A stretch of DNA of 64,000 bases. It comes from Benzoatithermus flavus (GTDB taxonomy: Bacteria > Pseudomonadota > Alphaproteobacteria > Geminicoccales > Geminicoccaceae). The DNA lies in contig NZ_JBBLZC010000008.1 of assembly GCF_037908215.1 (NCBI RefSeq), forward strand, positions 124,001 through 188,000, given 5' to 3'. The translations under genes and the position numbers were made by a program. Position 1 is the stretch's first letter, and each line of letters opens with the position of its first letter. This document shows, one piece after another, positions 42,986 through 52,039 of the stretch. The notes beneath the pieces are model-generated. The model did no database searches and was not told where the DNA came from. It saw only the letters and a program-made list of their open reading frames with translations.

Positions 42986-43977
42986 CACGGGAGACGGTCC
43001 ACGATCGGCGCCACGCCGGTGGCGATCGGGTCCACGGCCGGCAGGCCGTACTCGGCCGAGAGCCGCGCGAGATAGTCTTCGCGCTCGCCCTCGGGCAAGT
43101 TCGCCGTGTTGATGCTGAGACCCACGAGCCGCACGTCGGGGTTGGTGAGGCGGGCACAGCGCAGGTTGAGCTCGATGCAATCTTCGAGCGACGGGAGCGG
43201 CTGCTGCGGCAGCCCGCGCATGTGACGTCGCGTGGGCTCGTGACACAAGACGAGCGCATCGGGCTGAGCGCCGTGCAGGAGCCCGAGGCTGACCCCGGCG
43301 AAGGCCGGGTGGAAGAGCGAGCCCTGCCCCTCGATCACATCCCAGTGATCGGGATCGTTCGCGGGCGTCAGCCATTCCACGGCACCCGAGATGAAATCTG
43401 CCACCACCGCATCGATCGCGACGCCTTCGCCCGCGATCATGATTCCGGTCTGGCCGGTGGCGCGGAAGTCGGCCTTCCAGCCGCGTGCGCGCATCTCGCG
43501 CTCGATCGCGAGAGCGGTGTACTTCTTGCCACAGGAGCAGTCGGTGCCGACCGTGAGCAGCCGCTTGCCGGGACGCCGCACGCCCGTGCCGGTCTTGAAG
43601 CGCTGCTTCGGATGGCGCACGTCGGTGAGCGTGCGACCGCAGCGGGCGGCGGCCGCCGCGATCGCCGGGAAGTCGCCCAGCCGCTGGTGCAGCCCGCTCG
43701 CGACGTCGAGCCCGGCCTCGAGCGCCGTCACGATCGTCGACACCCAGTGCTCGGCCAGCACCCCGCCCGAATTGGCGACCGCCACGATCATGGTGCGGGC
43801 CCCGCGCGCCCTGGCCTCGGCCGGGCTCAGCTCGGGCAGGCCGAGATCGGCCTTGCAGCCCGGAAGCCGGAGCTGACCCAGGCACCATGTCCGCCGCCAT
43901 TCCAGGATCCCGTGCGCCGTCTTGGCGGCGAGCTGGTCACCGACATCGCCGAGGAACAGAAGATAGGGCGGCTGCAT
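42985..43977 (-). CDS. dgcN: D-glutamate N-acetyltransferase DgcN (DUF1611)
   Basis: 330-aa protein of the DUF1611 family with a P-loop-like motif TVGTDCSCGKKYTAL (about residues 144-158). The N-terminal Rossmann-like domain has YLLFLGDVGDQLAAKTA and VAVANSGGVL. The C-terminal half holds DVIEGQGSLFHPAFAGVSLGLLHG, diagnostic for the family. DgcN acetylates D-glutamate, and DgcA then converts the product to N-acetyl-L-glutamate. The ATG at 43977 (MQPPYLLFLGD) fits the family. A coupled TGATG joins it to dgcA. Confidence 0.9.
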   Translation of the reverse strand: MQPPYLLFLGDVGDQLAAKTAHGILEWRRTWCLGQLRLPGCKADLGLPELSPAEARARGARTMIVAVANSGGVLAEHWVSTIVTALEAGLDVASGLHQRLGDFPAIAAAAARCGRTLTDVRHPKQRFKTGTGVRRPGKRLLTVGTDCSCGKKYTALAIEREMRARGWKADFRATGQTGIMIAGEGVAIDAVVADFISGAVEWLTPANDPDHWDVIEGQGSLFHPAFAGVSLGLLHGAQPDALVLCHEPTRRHMRGLPQQPLPSLEDCIELNLRCARLTNPDVRLVGLSINTANLPEGEREDYLARLSAEYGLPAVDPIATGVAPIVDRLP

Positions 43978-44071
43978 GGCGCTGGTCCGGCACTTGGAGC
44001 TCACGGGCGGGACGAAGCGTAGCAGCCGCGGGCAGCGCCGCAAGCCGCGGTGCTGCAGCCGCGCCGTGCGT

Positions 44072-44719
44072 TCAGCCGGCGTCGCTCGCGGCCATCGCCT
44101 CCTGCTCGCGCGCGAGCACGCGCTGAACCGCCGGCCGCGCGAGCAGACGCTCCCGGTGCGCCACGTAGTTCGGATAAGGTGAGAGATCGTAAGCGAACGC
44201 GTTCTTGGCCCAGTGGAGGAAGACGAAGAGATAGGCGTCGGCGACGCTGAAGCGGCCGAAGGCGTACTCCTTCCCGGCCAGCATGCGGTCGATCCGGGCG
44301 AGGTTCGCTTCCGAGGCCGCCCGCGCTCTCGCCACGAACCGCTCGCGCTCGGTGGCGTCGTCGATCAGGCGCGGGGCCGCGAACTGCTGCCCGAAGGCGG
44401 GATGCACCGACGAGGCGAGCCAGGCCAGAAGCGAGAGGAACTGCGCCTCCTCCATGGGCGAGGCGAACGACGGCAGCAGGCCGGCTTCGGGATGCGCCCG
44501 CCCGATCCAGGTCAGGATCGCGACGTTCTGGGTGAGCGGAACGCCGTCCACCACGAGCGTCGGCACCTGGCCGTTCGGGTTGATCGCGAGATACCAGGGC
44601 TCCTTGTGCTGCCCTTTGCGCAGGTACACGGGCCTGGCCTCGAACGAGGCGCCCGCCTCCTCGAGCGCGATGTGCGGCGCCATCGAGCAGGCGTTGGGGG
44701 AATAGTAGAGCGTGATCAC
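44072..44719 (-). CDS. Glutathione S-transferase family protein
   Basis: 215-aa GST. Thioredoxin-like N-terminal domain (MITLYYSPNACSMAPHIALEEAG, with the Ser/Cys activating site near residue 12) has the GSH-binding PNGQVPTLVVDG and ESxA-like TQNVAIL. The all-helical C-terminal domain has FSVADAYLFVFLHWA. It resembles beta-class bacterial GSTs. It lies 95 bases upstream of dgcN on the same strand, and may or may not be co-transcribed. Substrate unknown. Confidence 0.92.
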   Translation of the reverse strand: MITLYYSPNACSMAPHIALEEAGASFEARPVYLRKGQHKEPWYLAINPNGQVPTLVVDGVPLTQNVAILTWIGRAHPEAGLLPSFASPMEEAQFLSLLAWLASSVHPAFGQQFAAPRLIDDATERERFVARARAASEANLARIDRMLAGKEYAFGRFSVADAYLFVFLHWAKNAFAYDLSPYPNYVAHRERLLARPAVQRVLAREQEAMAASDAG

Positions 44720-44883
44720 GAGGACCGGCCTCCCTCACGAGGGTCTGCTGGCCGTTCTTATCCGGCGGACGCACCCGGCCGGCAAGCCGGTTTCCGGCCT
44801 CGGATGCGGTTGCACGGGCTGCCGACTTCACCTAAGGCGGAATGGGCTGCAAGCCCGGCGAACCGGACAACGAGGACACCATC

Positions 44884-45795
44884 ATGCCCGAGGAGCTCGA
44901 GCCGAAGCGGAGAACACGGCTCACCCGCTCGATGCTGCTCACGGCTGCCTTGGCGGCGCTCGGCGCCTCCACTGCTGTCGTCGCCGCGCAGCCCGGCTCC
45001 GAGACCATCTACGGCCACGACGATCGCGTCGAGATCTTCACCCTCGCCGGCGCCAGAGCCAGGGTCGCCCGAGACACGGTAGCGCTCGTCGACGCCGGCT
45101 CGATCCGCAACAACGGCAACGGCACCTCGACCCTGCTCGGGCCGACGCTCCGGATCAGGGAGGACCTGTGCCCCGGTCAGCGCTTCGCCAGCCAGCCGGC
45201 GATCGCCTTCTGCTCGGGTGTGCTCCTCACCCCCACCGTCGTCGCCACCGCCGGTCACTGCGTCAGCCGCGAGACCCTGGCGAGCATCCGCTTCGTGTTC
45301 GACTTCGCCATGCAGGACGCGACCCGCGCCCGCACCACGCTCCCCAATAGCAGAATCTACCGTGCCCGCCGCATCCTCGCCCGGCAGCAGAACGACCTCA
45401 CCCGCAACGACTATGCCGTGATCCAGCTCGACCGTCGCGTCACCGACCGCCAGCCCGCAGCGTTCCGGCGCACCGGCCGCATCGCCACCGGCGCCGCGCT
45501 CTACGTGATCGGCCATCCCAACGGTCTGCCGGCCAAGCTCGCCGATCACGCTTCGGTCCAGGACAACACCGACCGGGTCTTCTTCACCGCCAATCTCGAC
45601 ACGTTCGCCGGCAACTCCGGCTCGCCCGTGCTCGAGGCCGCAACCAACCGGGTCGCCGGCATTCTGTCCACCGGCGATCCCGACTATGTCGGGACCTCCA
45701 GAGGCTGCAATGTCGTGAACGTCGAGCCCGATAGGCCCGGCAACGAGATCGTCACCCGTTCCACCGTGTTCGCTCCTTTCGTGCCGGTCGAGTGA
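44884..45795 (+). CDS. Secreted V8-like serine protease
   Basis: 303-aa exported trypsin-fold protease. N-terminal basic residues then a signal peptide (about 16-36, ending VVAAQ). Catalytic triad: H125 in TAGHC, D176 in NDYAVIQLD, S245 in GNSGSPV. The GNSGSPV form and TAGHC match glutamyl endopeptidase (V8)-like enzymes. The ATG at 44884 has GAGG upstream. A cysteine pair (around residues 96 and 110) could bridge the N-terminal barrel. No inhibitor or maturation partner next to it. Confidence 0.87.
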   Translation: MPEELEPKRRTRLTRSMLLTAALAALGASTAVVAAQPGSETIYGHDDRVEIFTLAGARARVARDTVALVDAGSIRNNGNGTSTLLGPTLRIREDLCPGQRFASQPAIAFCSGVLLTPTVVATAGHCVSRETLASIRFVFDFAMQDATRARTTLPNSRIYRARRILARQQNDLTRNDYAVIQLDRRVTDRQPAAFRRTGRIATGAALYVIGHPNGLPAKLADHASVQDNTDRVFFTANLDTFAGNSGSPVLEAATNRVAGILSTGDPDYVGTSRGCNVVNVEPDRPGNEIVTRSTVFAPFVPVE

Positions 45796-45882
45796 GTACC
45801 GGCTGGCACCGCCGAGGCATTCATCGATGTCGTGCCGGTATCGAGGAGATGCCCGACGCAGCCGACGCGAACGCCGCTTCCC

Positions 45883-46995
45883 TCACAGCAGCCGCGTCTC
45901 ACCGATCGCGAGCGTCCAGACCGCTTCCGGCTCGTAGCCCGCGGCCGCAGCCGCCGCACGGAAGCGCTGCGGCGGCTCGAACGGGGGCTCGTCCGTGAGC
46001 TGGATCGTACCCCAGTGCATGCCGCACAACCGGGCCGCACCCCAGTCCCGACCGAGCTGCACCCCTTCCTCCGGGGTGCAGTGCGAGCCCTGCATGAGCA
46101 GGCGCGGCTCGTAGGCGCCGATCGGCACGAGAGCCAGCCCCGGCCGTCGGAACGACGGCGCCACCTGCCGGAACACCGGCCCATAGGCCGTATCGCCCGC
46201 GAACAGGAGCGTGCGCCCGTCGCCGCTCTCGAGATGATAGCCGCACCAGAGCGAGCCGTTGCGGTCGAACAGGCCGCGCTTGCTGAAATGGATCGCCGGC
46301 ACGGCCGTGACCATGAGCCCGCCCACACTCACCCGCTGCATCCAGTCCAGCTCCAGCGCTTTTGCGAAGCGCTTCGTGTCGAGATAGCGGCCGAGCCGGA
46401 GCGGCATGATCAGGGTGGTGCCCGCCGTGCCGAGGCGTGCCAGCGTGCACAGGTCGAGATGGTCGTAATGGTTGTGGCTGAGGAGGAGCACGTCGATCGG
46501 CGGCAGGCGCTCCGGCGAAAGGCCCGGACCGGCGAAGCGCTCGGGCCCGAACCGGGCGAAGGGCGAGGCGCGCTCGCCGAGGAAGGGGTCGGTCAGGATC
46601 GTCCGGCCCCCGAGCCGGATCAGGAACGAGGCGTGGCCGAGCCAGGTGATGCTGTCGTGGTCGCGGACCGCTTCCAGCTCGCGCAGCGCTTCGGCCTCGC
46701 TCAGCACGTGGCCCGCCGGCAGCGTCGGTCGGGACGGCTGCGGTCCGAGCCGGCGCAGGAAGAACCGCAGCCAGTCGCCCGTGGTGCCGCCGCGCTCGGG
46801 GCTGCCGGGCGGGTTGCGGAACGTGCCGTCCGGCAGGTGATGCCAGGGACGGGAGCCCGCGGCCGCTGCGCTCGCGGCAGCCGTTCCGGACCGGCGCGGC
46901 CACGAGGAGAGGGCCGCCGCGAGGCCGGCGAGCAGGCGTCGGCGCGCCTCGGATCGTGGCGCATCGAAGGCGGAACTGTCGGTATCGTCAGCCAT
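45883..46995 (-). CDS. NAPE-PLD/UlaG-like MBL-fold hydrolase, exported
   Basis: 370-aa metallo-beta-lactamase-fold protein. The metal motif is SHNHYDHLD. ITWLGHASFLIRLGGRTILTDPFLGERASPF and LFAGDTAYGP give the other ligands. CGMHWGTIQLTDEPPFEPP near the end is typical of the N-acyl-phosphatidylethanolamine phospholipase D-like branch. The N-terminus (RRRLLAGLAAALSS) looks like a Tat or hydrophobic export signal. ATG at 46995 is chosen over an earlier one at 47052. Likely acts in the envelope on lipids, an inference from family. Confidence 0.83.
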   Translation of the reverse strand: MADDTDSSAFDAPRSEARRRLLAGLAAALSSWPRRSGTAAASAAAAGSRPWHHLPDGTFRNPPGSPERGGTTGDWLRFFLRRLGPQPSRPTLPAGHVLSEAEALRELEAVRDHDSITWLGHASFLIRLGGRTILTDPFLGERASPFARFGPERFAGPGLSPERLPPIDVLLLSHNHYDHLDLCTLARLGTAGTTLIMPLRLGRYLDTKRFAKALELDWMQRVSVGGLMVTAVPAIHFSKRGLFDRNGSLWCGYHLESGDGRTLLFAGDTAYGPVFRQVAPSFRRPGLALVPIGAYEPRLLMQGSHCTPEEGVQLGRDWGAARLCGMHWGTIQLTDEPPFEPPQRFRAAAAAAGYEPEAVWTLAIGETRLL

Positions 46996-47184
46996 GAGCA
47001 GCGAGATGGCTCGTATCGTCGGACTTGGCCAGAGAGGGTAATCGGGAACCACCGCTCCGTCTTGAAACGATCACGTGGTTGGAGTAACTCCGCTTGTGAA
47101 TTCGCTCATCTCGCTGGTCATCTGCACAGAGGAGACCGGAATGCTGCGAATCGGCCGTCCCGATCCTCTAAGTCCTCGCTTCTG

Positions 47185-47760
47185 ATGCGCGGGCCGGACG
47201 CCATGCTGCCTCTGTCCGCGTTCCCGGCCCTGGTCCTCAACGCCGATTACCAGCCTCTGTCGTACTATCCGCTTTCCCTGTGGAGCTGGCAGGATACGAT
47301 CAAGGCGATCTTTCTCGACCGCGTGGCAGTGGTGAGCCATTACGATCGCGTGATCCATTCGCCCGGCGCCGAGTTTCGCCTGCCTTCGGTGGTGGCCCTC
47401 AAGCAGTACATCCCGCAGGACCGCCGACCACCCTTCACCCGCTTCAACGTCTTCCTGCGCGATCGCTTCACCTGCCAGTATTGCTGCCAGTCCTACCCCA
47501 CGCACGAGCTCACCTTCGACCACGTGGTCCCGCGTTCGCGTGGTGGCCGGACCTGCTGGTCGAACATCGTGACCGCCTGCACGCGCTGCAATCTCCGGAA
47601 AGGCAACCGCCTGCCTCAGGAGTGCGGCATGCATCCGGTATCCCGGCCTCTGGTGCCGACGGCGCATCAGCTCCGCCTCAACGGTCGCGCCTTTCCGCCG
47701 AACTATCTGCACGAGTCCTGGCGCGACTATCTCTACTGGGATGTCGAGCTCGATCCGTGA
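47185..47760 (+). CDS. HNH endonuclease
   Basis: 191-aa HNH-family nuclease. The zinc cysteines are CQYC and CTRC, and the HNH core is ELTFDHVVPRSRGGRTCWSNIVTACTRCN. The N-terminal domain (FPALVLNADYQPLSYYPLSLW) matches a conserved alphaproteobacterial group of stand-alone HNH proteins. ATG 47185 or 47203 could be used. It is not linked to phage or restriction genes here. Housekeeping or repair role possible but unknown. Confidence 0.88.
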   Translation: MRGPDAMLPLSAFPALVLNADYQPLSYYPLSLWSWQDTIKAIFLDRVAVVSHYDRVIHSPGAEFRLPSVVALKQYIPQDRRPPFTRFNVFLRDRFTCQYCCQSYPTHELTFDHVVPRSRGGRTCWSNIVTACTRCNLRKGNRLPQECGMHPVSRPLVPTAHQLRLNGRAFPPNYLHESWRDYLYWDVELDP

Positions 47761-47871
47761 GCGGGACGTGCTGCCGCGGAACCGAGGCTCGGCCGGGCGG
47801 ATTTGAGAAGCGGACGAGCGTGTGGCGACGGCGCTGGCCGACCCGGATTCCGGCGCCGTGGAGCGGAAGCC

Positions 47872-48297
47872 ATGTTGGTCGAGCTGGCGGTGCTGGTGCT
47901 GGTCGCCTCCATCCTGTCTTCGATTCAGCTCGCGCGCCGCGAGGCGCGACTCAGGGCCGGCTCCCCGGCCTGGACCGATCTCGCCCGCATCACCGGCCAG
48001 GCCGACCCGCGAGCGCTCGTCCGCCTGCCGGGTGTCTCTCGGTCGAGCGACGGATCCTTGCGCTTCGATCCGGCGCTGCGTGATGCCCTTCCCGTTCACC
48101 TGACGGGCTCGCTCGTCGAGCATCCCCTGGGCCACGGCCTGTCGCTGGCGCTCGCGGTCGCCTGTCTCGGCAACGCGCTCGAGGTCGGAAGCATGCCGCG
48201 GCTCGCGGCCGTGCTCCTCGTCGGAGCCGCCTGCTACCAGCTCCTGGCCCGCCTCTACGCGTTCGTGGTTTGGGTCGAGGCCCGTACCACCTTCTGA
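47872..48297 (+). CDS. Small membrane protein of unknown function
   Basis: 141-aa protein with a hydrophobic N-terminus (LVELAVLVLVASILSSIQLA, about 2-21) and two or so hydrophobic segments in the C-terminal third (LSLALAVACLGNALEVG and LAAVLLVGAACYQLLARLY). A central polar domain of about 60 residues lies between. No family recognised. Start ATG is 112 bases after the HNH gene. Coding-like third-position GC supports a real gene. Confidence 0.65.
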   Translation: MLVELAVLVLVASILSSIQLARREARLRAGSPAWTDLARITGQADPRALVRLPGVSRSSDGSLRFDPALRDALPVHLTGSLVEHPLGHGLSLALAVACLGNALEVGSMPRLAAVLLVGAACYQLLARLYAFVVWVEARTTF

Positions 48298-48315
48298 CGG
48301 AGACCTCTGCGCCAC

Positions 48316-48329
48316 GGTGTCTTGACACC
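48316..48329. promoter_or_regulatory. Palindrome upstream of acoABC
   Basis: GGTGTC-TT-GACACC is a perfect inverted repeat 135 bases upstream of the acoA start. It overlaps a TTGACA (-35-like) at 48322-48327. Operator or promoter assignment is inferred. Confidence 0.35.
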
Positions 48330-48463
48330 CAGAAGCGCAGTCGCGAAGCTCAGACGATGAAGCCCGGGTCAGAACCACGGGCCGGTCCAGCGGCGAGGGA
48401 GGCCGATTCACCGGCGTGGTCGGTGCCGTTCCTCCGCGCGCCAACGACGATCGGGGAGTAGGC

Positions 48464-49429
48464 ATGCAGCTAAGTCGCGAGGATCTGTTGCGGGCGTATC
48501 GGCAGATGCGCACGATCCGGGAGTTCGAGGAGCGGGTGCACGAGGAGTTCGCCGCCGGCAACATCCCGGGCTTCGTCCATCTCTATGCCGGCGAGGAGGC
48601 CAGCGCCGTCGGCTTCTGCCTGCACCTCACCCAGAAGGACTACATCGCCTCCACCCATCGCGGCCACGGCCACTCCATCGCCAAGGGCTGCGACGTTCGC
48701 GGCATGATGGCCGAGATCTTCGGCAAGAAGGAGGGCCTGTGCGGCGGCAAGGGCGGCTCGATGCACATTGCCGACCTCGCCATGGGCATGATGGGGGCCA
48801 ACGGCATCGTCGGCGGTGGTCCACCCCTCATCTGCGGTGCGGCGCTCACCGCCAAGACCCTCAAGACCGGCGGGGTCGCGATCGCCTTCATCGGCGACGG
48901 CGCCTCCAACCAGGGCACCACGCTCGAGAGCTACAACCTCGCCAAGGTCTGGAACCTGCCCGCCATCTTCGTCGTCGAGGACAACGGCTACGCCGAATCC
49001 ACCGCCTCCTCCTGGTCGGTCGCCGGCAGCCAGCTCGGCCGGGCCGCCGGCTTCGGCATGCCCGGCTACGAGGTCGACGGCCACGACTTCTTCGCCGTCC
49101 ACGAGGTCGCGCGCGAGGTGATCGAGCGCGCCAGGAACGGCGGTGGCCCCAGCCTGGTCCATGTCCGCTTCGCCCGCTACTACGGCCACTTCGAGGGCGA
49201 TGCCATGACCTACCGTCACGTCGACGAGGTGCCCCGCATCCGCGCCGACCGGGACTGCCTGAAGCTGTTCCGCCAGCGCGTGATCGAGGCGGCGCTCTTG
49301 AATCCCGAGTCGCTCGATGCCGTCGACCAGGAGGTCCGGTCCCTGATCGACGAGATCACGGTCGCGGCCAAGTCGGCACCGCCGCCGACCGAAGCCGACC
49401 TCCTCACCGACGTCTACGTCTCCTACTGA
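48464..49429 (+). CDS. acoA: Acetoin/2-oxoacid dehydrogenase E1 alpha subunit
   Basis: 321-aa TPP-dependent E1 alpha. TPP motif GDGASNQGTTLESYN (about 144-158) runs on to VVEDNGYAEST. The N-terminal block RTIREFEERVHEEFAAGNIPGFVHLYAGEEASAVG and CGGKGGSMHIAD are typical of AcoA/PdhA. GGGGAGTAGGC precedes the ATG at 48464. With the following E1 beta and an AcoC-like E2 this is most consistent with acetoin cleavage to acetaldehyde and acetyl-CoA. A pyruvate-type substrate cannot be excluded. Confidence 0.88.
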   Translation: MQLSREDLLRAYRQMRTIREFEERVHEEFAAGNIPGFVHLYAGEEASAVGFCLHLTQKDYIASTHRGHGHSIAKGCDVRGMMAEIFGKKEGLCGGKGGSMHIADLAMGMMGANGIVGGGPPLICGAALTAKTLKTGGVAIAFIGDGASNQGTTLESYNLAKVWNLPAIFVVEDNGYAESTASSWSVAGSQLGRAAGFGMPGYEVDGHDFFAVHEVAREVIERARNGGGPSLVHVRFARYYGHFEGDAMTYRHVDEVPRIRADRDCLKLFRQRVIEAALLNPESLDAVDQEVRSLIDEITVAAKSAPPPTEADLLTDVYVSY

Positions 49430-49440
49430 GGGCAGCAGCC

Positions 49441-50469
49441 ATGGCCAAGAAGAGCTACCGGCAGGCGATCAACGAGGCGCTGCGCCAGGAGATGGAGCGC
49501 GATCCGCGGGTCATCCTCATGGGCGAGGACGTCGCCGGCGGCATGGGTGCGCCCGGCGAGGACGATGCCTGGGGCGGGCCCTTGGGCGTCACCAAGGGGC
49601 TGATGCCGAAGTTCGGCCGCGAGCGCGTGCTCGACACCCCCATCACCGAGAGCGCCTTCATCGGTGCCGCGGTGGGGGCGGCGGCCACCGGCCTCCGGCC
49701 CGTGGCCGAGCTGATGTTCGTCGACTTCATGGGAGTGTGCTTCGACCAGATCTTCAACCAGGCCGCCAAGTTCAAGTACATGTTCGGCGGCAAGGCGGTG
49801 ACCCCTCTGGTGATCCGCACCATGTACGGTGCCGGCTTTCGTGCCGCCAGCCAGCACAGCCAGTGCCTTTATCCGCTGTTCACCCACATCCCGGGCCTGA
49901 AGGTGGCGTTGCCCAGCAACGCCTACGAGGCCAAGGGTCTGCTGATCCAGGCGATCCGCGACGACGATCCCGTCATCTTCTTCGAGCACAAGGCCATGTA
50001 CGACGAGGAGGCGGAGGTGCCGGACGAGCCCTACACCATCCCCTTCGGCGAAGCCAACGTCACCCGCGAGGGCGATGACGTCACCATCGTCGCCTTCGGG
50101 CGGATGGTGAACTTCTCGAACCAGGTCGCCGACAAGCTTTCGAAGGAGGGGATCTCCTGTACGGTGGTCGACCCGCGCACCACCTCGCCTCTGGATGCCG
50201 AGACCATCCTCGAGACCGTGGGGGAGACCGGCCGGCTGGTGGTAGTGGACGAGGCGCACCCGCGCTGCTCGCTGGCGACGGATATCGCGGCGCTCGTCAC
50301 TTCGAACCTGTGGGGCAAGCTCAAGGCCGCACCCCAGCTGGTGACCGCTCCGCACGCGCCCGTGCCGTTCTCGGCCGCGCTCGAGGACCTCTACATCCCG
50401 AGCCCAGGGAAGATCGAGGCGGCGGTGCGCGCCGCGCTCGGGGCGGACATGGCGAGGGCGGCGGAATGA
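49441..50469 (+). CDS. acoB: Acetoin/2-oxoacid dehydrogenase E1 beta subunit
   Basis: 342-aa E1 beta. Family blocks MGEDVAGGMGAPGEDDAWGGPLG, DTPITESAFIGAAVGAA, MFGGKAVTPLVIRTMYG and VVVDEAHPRCS appear in order. It forms the heterotetramer with AcoA. It lies 11 bases after acoA and overlaps acoC by 4 bases (ATGA). Length matches AcoB/PdhB. Confidence 0.9.
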   Translation: MAKKSYRQAINEALRQEMERDPRVILMGEDVAGGMGAPGEDDAWGGPLGVTKGLMPKFGRERVLDTPITESAFIGAAVGAAATGLRPVAELMFVDFMGVCFDQIFNQAAKFKYMFGGKAVTPLVIRTMYGAGFRAASQHSQCLYPLFTHIPGLKVALPSNAYEAKGLLIQAIRDDDPVIFFEHKAMYDEEAEVPDEPYTIPFGEANVTREGDDVTIVAFGRMVNFSNQVADKLSKEGISCTVVDPRTTSPLDAETILETVGETGRLVVVDEAHPRCSLATDIAALVTSNLWGKLKAAPQLVTAPHAPVPFSAALEDLYIPSPGKIEAAVRAALGADMARAAE

Positions 50470-51596
50470 GCGACGCCATCCAGACCATCGTCATGCCCAA
50501 ATGGGGCCTCGCCATGCAGGAGGGGCTGCTCGCGGCATGGCATGTCGAGGAGGGGCAGGCGATCGAGAAGGGCCAGGAGATCCTGGACATCGAGACCTCG
50601 AAGATCGCCAACGTGTTCGAGAGCCCGGTCAGCGGCAAGCTGCGCAAGAAGGTGGTGCGCGAAGGCGAGACCACGCCCGTAGGCGCGCTCCTGGGCGTGG
50701 TGGCGGACGATTCGGTTTCCGATGCGGCGATCGAGGCCTTCATTGCCGATTTCCAGGCCAAGTTCGCCGAGGCGCAGGCGGCGAGCATAGCCAGCGCCGG
50801 CCCCGAGCCGGCGTTCGTCGAGGTGGCTGGGCGGCGCCTGCGCTACCTCGAGATGGGCGAGGCCGAAGGCGTCCCGGTGGTCTTCGTGCACGGGTTCGGA
50901 GGTGATCTCAACAACTGGCTGTTCAACCAGCCGGCCATCGCGGAGAAGCACACCACCTACGCCGTCGACCTGCCGGGCCATGGCGGCTCGAGCAAGGAGG
51001 TAGGTGCCGGCACGGTACAGGCCATGTCGGAGGCCCTGCTCGGCTTCCTGGCGGCACTGGGCGTGCACCGGGCACATCTGGTGGGGCACTCGATGGGCGG
51101 TGCCGTGGCCTTGAACCTCGCCCTGCACCATCCCGAGCACGTCGCCTCGGCGACGCTGATCTGCTCGGCCGGGCTCGGGCCCGACATCTCGATGGACTAC
51201 ATCGACGGGTTCATCGCCGCCAACCGGCGCAAGAAGATGGAGCCGGTGCTGCAGATGCTGGTGGCGAATCCCGATCTCGTGACCGGAGAGATGATCGAAG
51301 ATGTCCTCAAGTACAAGCGCCTGGACGGGGTCGAGCAGGCGCTCAAGATCATGCGCGAGGCCCTGTTCCCGAACGGGCGCCAGGCGCTGGTGCTCAAGGG
51401 ACAAGTGGACGGCGTGCGGCATCCCGTGCAGGTGATCTGGGGGGCAGAAGACCGGGTGGTGCCGGTCGCGCACGCCGAGGGCCTGCCGGCGAACGTCAAG
51501 GTCACGATCCTCGAGGGGGCGGGGCATCTTGCGCACATGGAGAAGGCGCAGGAGGTCAATGCCCTGATCGAGGAGATCGTCCGAAGAGCCGGCTGA
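50466..51596 (+). CDS. acoC: AcoC: lipoyl domain fused to alpha/beta hydrolase
   Basis: 376-aa E2-like protein. The lipoyl domain (about 5-80) has ETSK with lipoyl-Lys K46. Instead of the usual acyltransferase, residues 115-376 form an alpha/beta hydrolase: HGFGGDLNNW, nucleophile in GHSMGGAV, Asp near IWGAEDRVVP, His in GAGHLAHMEK. This is the AcoC layout of acetoin dehydrogenase systems and argues for acetoin over pyruvate. The E3 subunit and the AcoR/AcoX genes often nearby are absent. Confidence 0.88.
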   Translation: MSDAIQTIVMPKWGLAMQEGLLAAWHVEEGQAIEKGQEILDIETSKIANVFESPVSGKLRKKVVREGETTPVGALLGVVADDSVSDAAIEAFIADFQAKFAEAQAASIASAGPEPAFVEVAGRRLRYLEMGEAEGVPVVFVHGFGGDLNNWLFNQPAIAEKHTTYAVDLPGHGGSSKEVGAGTVQAMSEALLGFLAALGVHRAHLVGHSMGGAVALNLALHHPEHVASATLICSAGLGPDISMDYIDGFIAANRRKKMEPVLQMLVANPDLVTGEMIEDVLKYKRLDGVEQALKIMREALFPNGRQALVLKGQVDGVRHPVQVIWGAEDRVVPVAHAEGLPANVKVTILEGAGHLAHMEKAQEVNALIEEIVRRAG

Positions 51597-51634
51597 GACC
51601 GCCATGCCGCCGCGCCGCTTTCGGTGCGGCGGTC
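51597..51634 (+). terminator. Hairpin following acoC
   Basis: GACCGCC at 51597-51603 can pair with GGCGGTC at 51628-51634, with an inner CCGCCGC/GCGGCGG alternative. It starts right after the acoC stop. No T run. Confidence 0.4.
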
Positions 51635-52039
51635 CTTCATCCGCCTGGCGAGCGACCCGTCCGACCTGTACGATCCGGTCGATGGTATTGCCGGCGGCAT
51701 CGTTCCATCCGTCGCCATAGCCGCCTCGGCTGCGACCGTATCGGTGCCCGGCATGGCGGCGTCCACCACCGTCGTGCCGAGCGATGCCGCGCGCCACATC
51801 GTCGTTCCCGTGGTCTGCATCGCGATTGCCCTCTGACGGCCTGCCACCGATCGGAAGGCCAATTCCGTGCGCGCCGTCACCAAGCGGTCGTGCTCGGCCC
51901 CGTTCTCGCCGTTCCGGACGTTTTTCTTGCGCCTGCGCGATTGTCCCGATCGTCGGCATGGACCACTTCGTGACCATCGACCCGGCATATCCCGTGCGAC
52001 GTGCTCCAGCATCGTCGTGCCGGCAGGGAGGACGAACCC
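51635..52039. other. Intergenic region
   Basis: 405 bases between the aco operon and the TerB-like gene. A short plus-strand frame (51624-51836) is Ala/Val-rich without a ribosome site. Minus-strand frames are Gly/His-rich. None resembles a known family, and I see no clear regulatory motif. Confidence 0.45.

Noticed and set aside
47071..48564. Minus-strand frame over HNH and small membrane protein genes
   Set aside because: Low-complexity translation; the plus frames carry recognisable motifs.
51624..51836. 70-codon plus-strand frame after acoC
   Set aside because: No ribosome site, Ala/Val low complexity, overlaps the hairpin after acoC.
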